A DNA stretch of 6,188 nt, from contig JAEZHO010000256.1 in assembly GCA_023416545.1 (NCBI GenBank), positions 1 to 6,188 of the forward strand, in the 5' to 3' direction. Positions 5,477 to 6,188 of the stretch are shown in pieces. Every line of letters starts with the position of its first letter. Position 1 is the stretch's first letter. The notes beneath the pieces are model-generated. The model did not search any database. It was not told the DNA's origin and saw only the letters and a program-made list of their open reading frames with translations. The DNA comes from Pseudomonadota bacterium (GTDB taxonomy: Bacteria > Pseudomonadota > Alphaproteobacteria > Rhizobiales > Rhizobiaceae). The position numbers were made by a program, and so were the translations under genes.

Positions 5477-6188
5477 TCACACCGGCTCCGTCGCCTGCAC
5501 GAGCCACTGCCGGACCTTTTCGTCCTCGATCAGCGGCATGAGCTTTTCGCGCGTCGCGGCGTGATATCCGTTGAGCCAGTCCCGCTCCTCGTCCGTCAGC
5601 AGTTCGGCGACGACGAGCCGCCGGTCGATCGGGCACCATGTGAGCGTCGCGAAGGATTGCATCGGCGTGTCGCCGCCTTCGATCTCTTCCGCTTCCCGCA
5701 CATGGATCAGGTTCTCGATGCGGATGCCGAAATCGCCGGGACGGTAATAGCCCGGCTCGTTGGAGAGGATCATTCCGGGCAGCAGTTCCTGCGTCGCCAG
5801 CCGGGCGATGCGCTGCGGGCCCTCGTGCACCGATAGATAGGAGCCGACGCCGTGGCCCGTCCCGTGGGCGTAGTCGCCGCCGGCCTTCCACAAGGCAATG
5901 CGCGCCAAGGGGTCGAGATCGCAACCGCGCGTCCCCTTCGGGAAGCGGGCCGTGCTGATCGCGATCATGCCCTTGAGGACGAGCGTGAAGAACCGCTTGC
6001 GGTCCTGCGGAACCTCGCCGATCGCGACGGTCCGGGTAATGTCCGTTGTGCCGTTGATGTACTGGGCACCCGAATCGATCAGGAAGAGCTCGCCCTCGTT
6101 GAGGCGCCGGTCCGTCTGCGTCGTCACGCGGTAATGGATGATGGCGGCATGCTCTCCGGCGCCGGAGATCGTCTCGAAGGAGACGTCG
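5477..6188 (-). CDS. Xaa-Pro aminopeptidase (M24B), XPNPEP1-like, C-terminal part
   Basis: Metalloenzyme that removes the N-terminal residue from peptides with proline in second place. The frame is open to the right edge, so the GTG at 6127 is internal; 236 residues are visible, starting DVSFETISGAGEHAAIIHYR. The five metal ligands are present: Asp38 (LIDSGAQY), Asp49 (TTDITRT), His112 (HGTGHGVGSYL), Glu144 (LSNEPGYY) and Glu158 (GIRIENL). Their spacings of 11, 63, 32 and 14 resemble human XPNPEP1 (11, 63, 34, 14 by my recollection) more than E. coli PepP (11, 83, 29, 23). The tail from about 181 to 236 (CPIDRRLVVAELLTDEERDW, then WLV near the end) matches the extra C-terminal M24 domain of the XPNPEP1-type. 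Full-length members have about 600 residues, so some 370 lie beyond the window. The gene is convergent with azlD. Confidence 0.93.
   Translation of the reverse strand, partial: DVSFETISGAGEHAAIIHYRVTTQTDRRLNEGELFLIDSGAQYINGTTDITRTVAIGEVPQDRKRFFTLVLKGMIAISTARFPKGTRGCDLDPLARIALWKAGGDYAHGTGHGVGSYLSVHEGPQRIARLATQELLPGMILSNEPGYYRPGDFGIRIENLIHVREAEEIEGGDTPMQSFATLTWCPIDRRLVVAELLTDEERDWLNGYHAATREKLMPLIEDEKVRQWLVQATEPV

Noticed and set aside
5468..5487. AGCCGG-N8-CCGGCT hairpin at the azlD / aminopeptidase junction as terminator
   Set aside because: A 6-bp stem without T-runs that overlaps the end of the aminopeptidase coding sequence; too weak to call.
1..6188. Mobile element, CRISPR, toxin-antitoxin or phage-defence island
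   Set aside because: No transposase, integrase, terminal repeats, spaced repeats or small toxin/antitoxin pair seen; composition and gene style are uniform across the window.

Overview
This is a GC-rich, ordinary-looking chromosomal segment. The protein families, the rhizobial-type promoter (CTTGTC-17-TATTAA) and the membrane-anchored Tlde1/DUF2778 protein suggest an alphaproteobacterium of the Rhizobiales, probably Rhizobiaceae. That placement is an inference from gene content and style; no marker gene is present. I see no tRNA, rRNA, CRISPR array, insertion sequence, integrase or plasmid function.

Layout from left to right: (1) the 3' end of an M20 (probably M20D) amidohydrolase on the + strand, cut by the left edge; (2) convergent with it, a membrane-anchored protein with a C-terminal Tlde1/DUF2778 L,D-transpeptidase-like domain on the - strand; (3) a 272-base gap with a candidate promoter for gene 2, and a strong hairpin terminator for the next gene; (4) a YeeE/YedE-family sulfur-compound permease on the - strand; (5) a 258-base divergent control region with a good candidate promoter, a 9-base direct repeat and three dyads; (6) nicotinamidase pncA on the + strand; (7) the azlC-azlD pair for branched-chain amino acid export, with a 3-base gap and probable translational coupling; (8) convergent with azlD, the C-terminal part of a eukaryotic-type (XPNPEP1-like) Xaa-Pro aminopeptidase on the - strand, cut by the right edge.

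The genes are mostly independent metabolic or envelope functions. PncA releases nicotinate from nicotinamide for NAD salvage. AzlCD exports branched-chain amino acids. The two hydrolases at the edges act on amino-acyl or peptide substrates. The YeeE-type permease is expected to bring in thiosulfate or a related sulfur species. I found no convincing new multi-gene system. The best leads are the YeeE-like permease lacking one of the family's usual cysteines, the anchored Tlde1-domain enzyme with no visible type VI secretion context, and the structured divergent regulatory region upstream of pncA.
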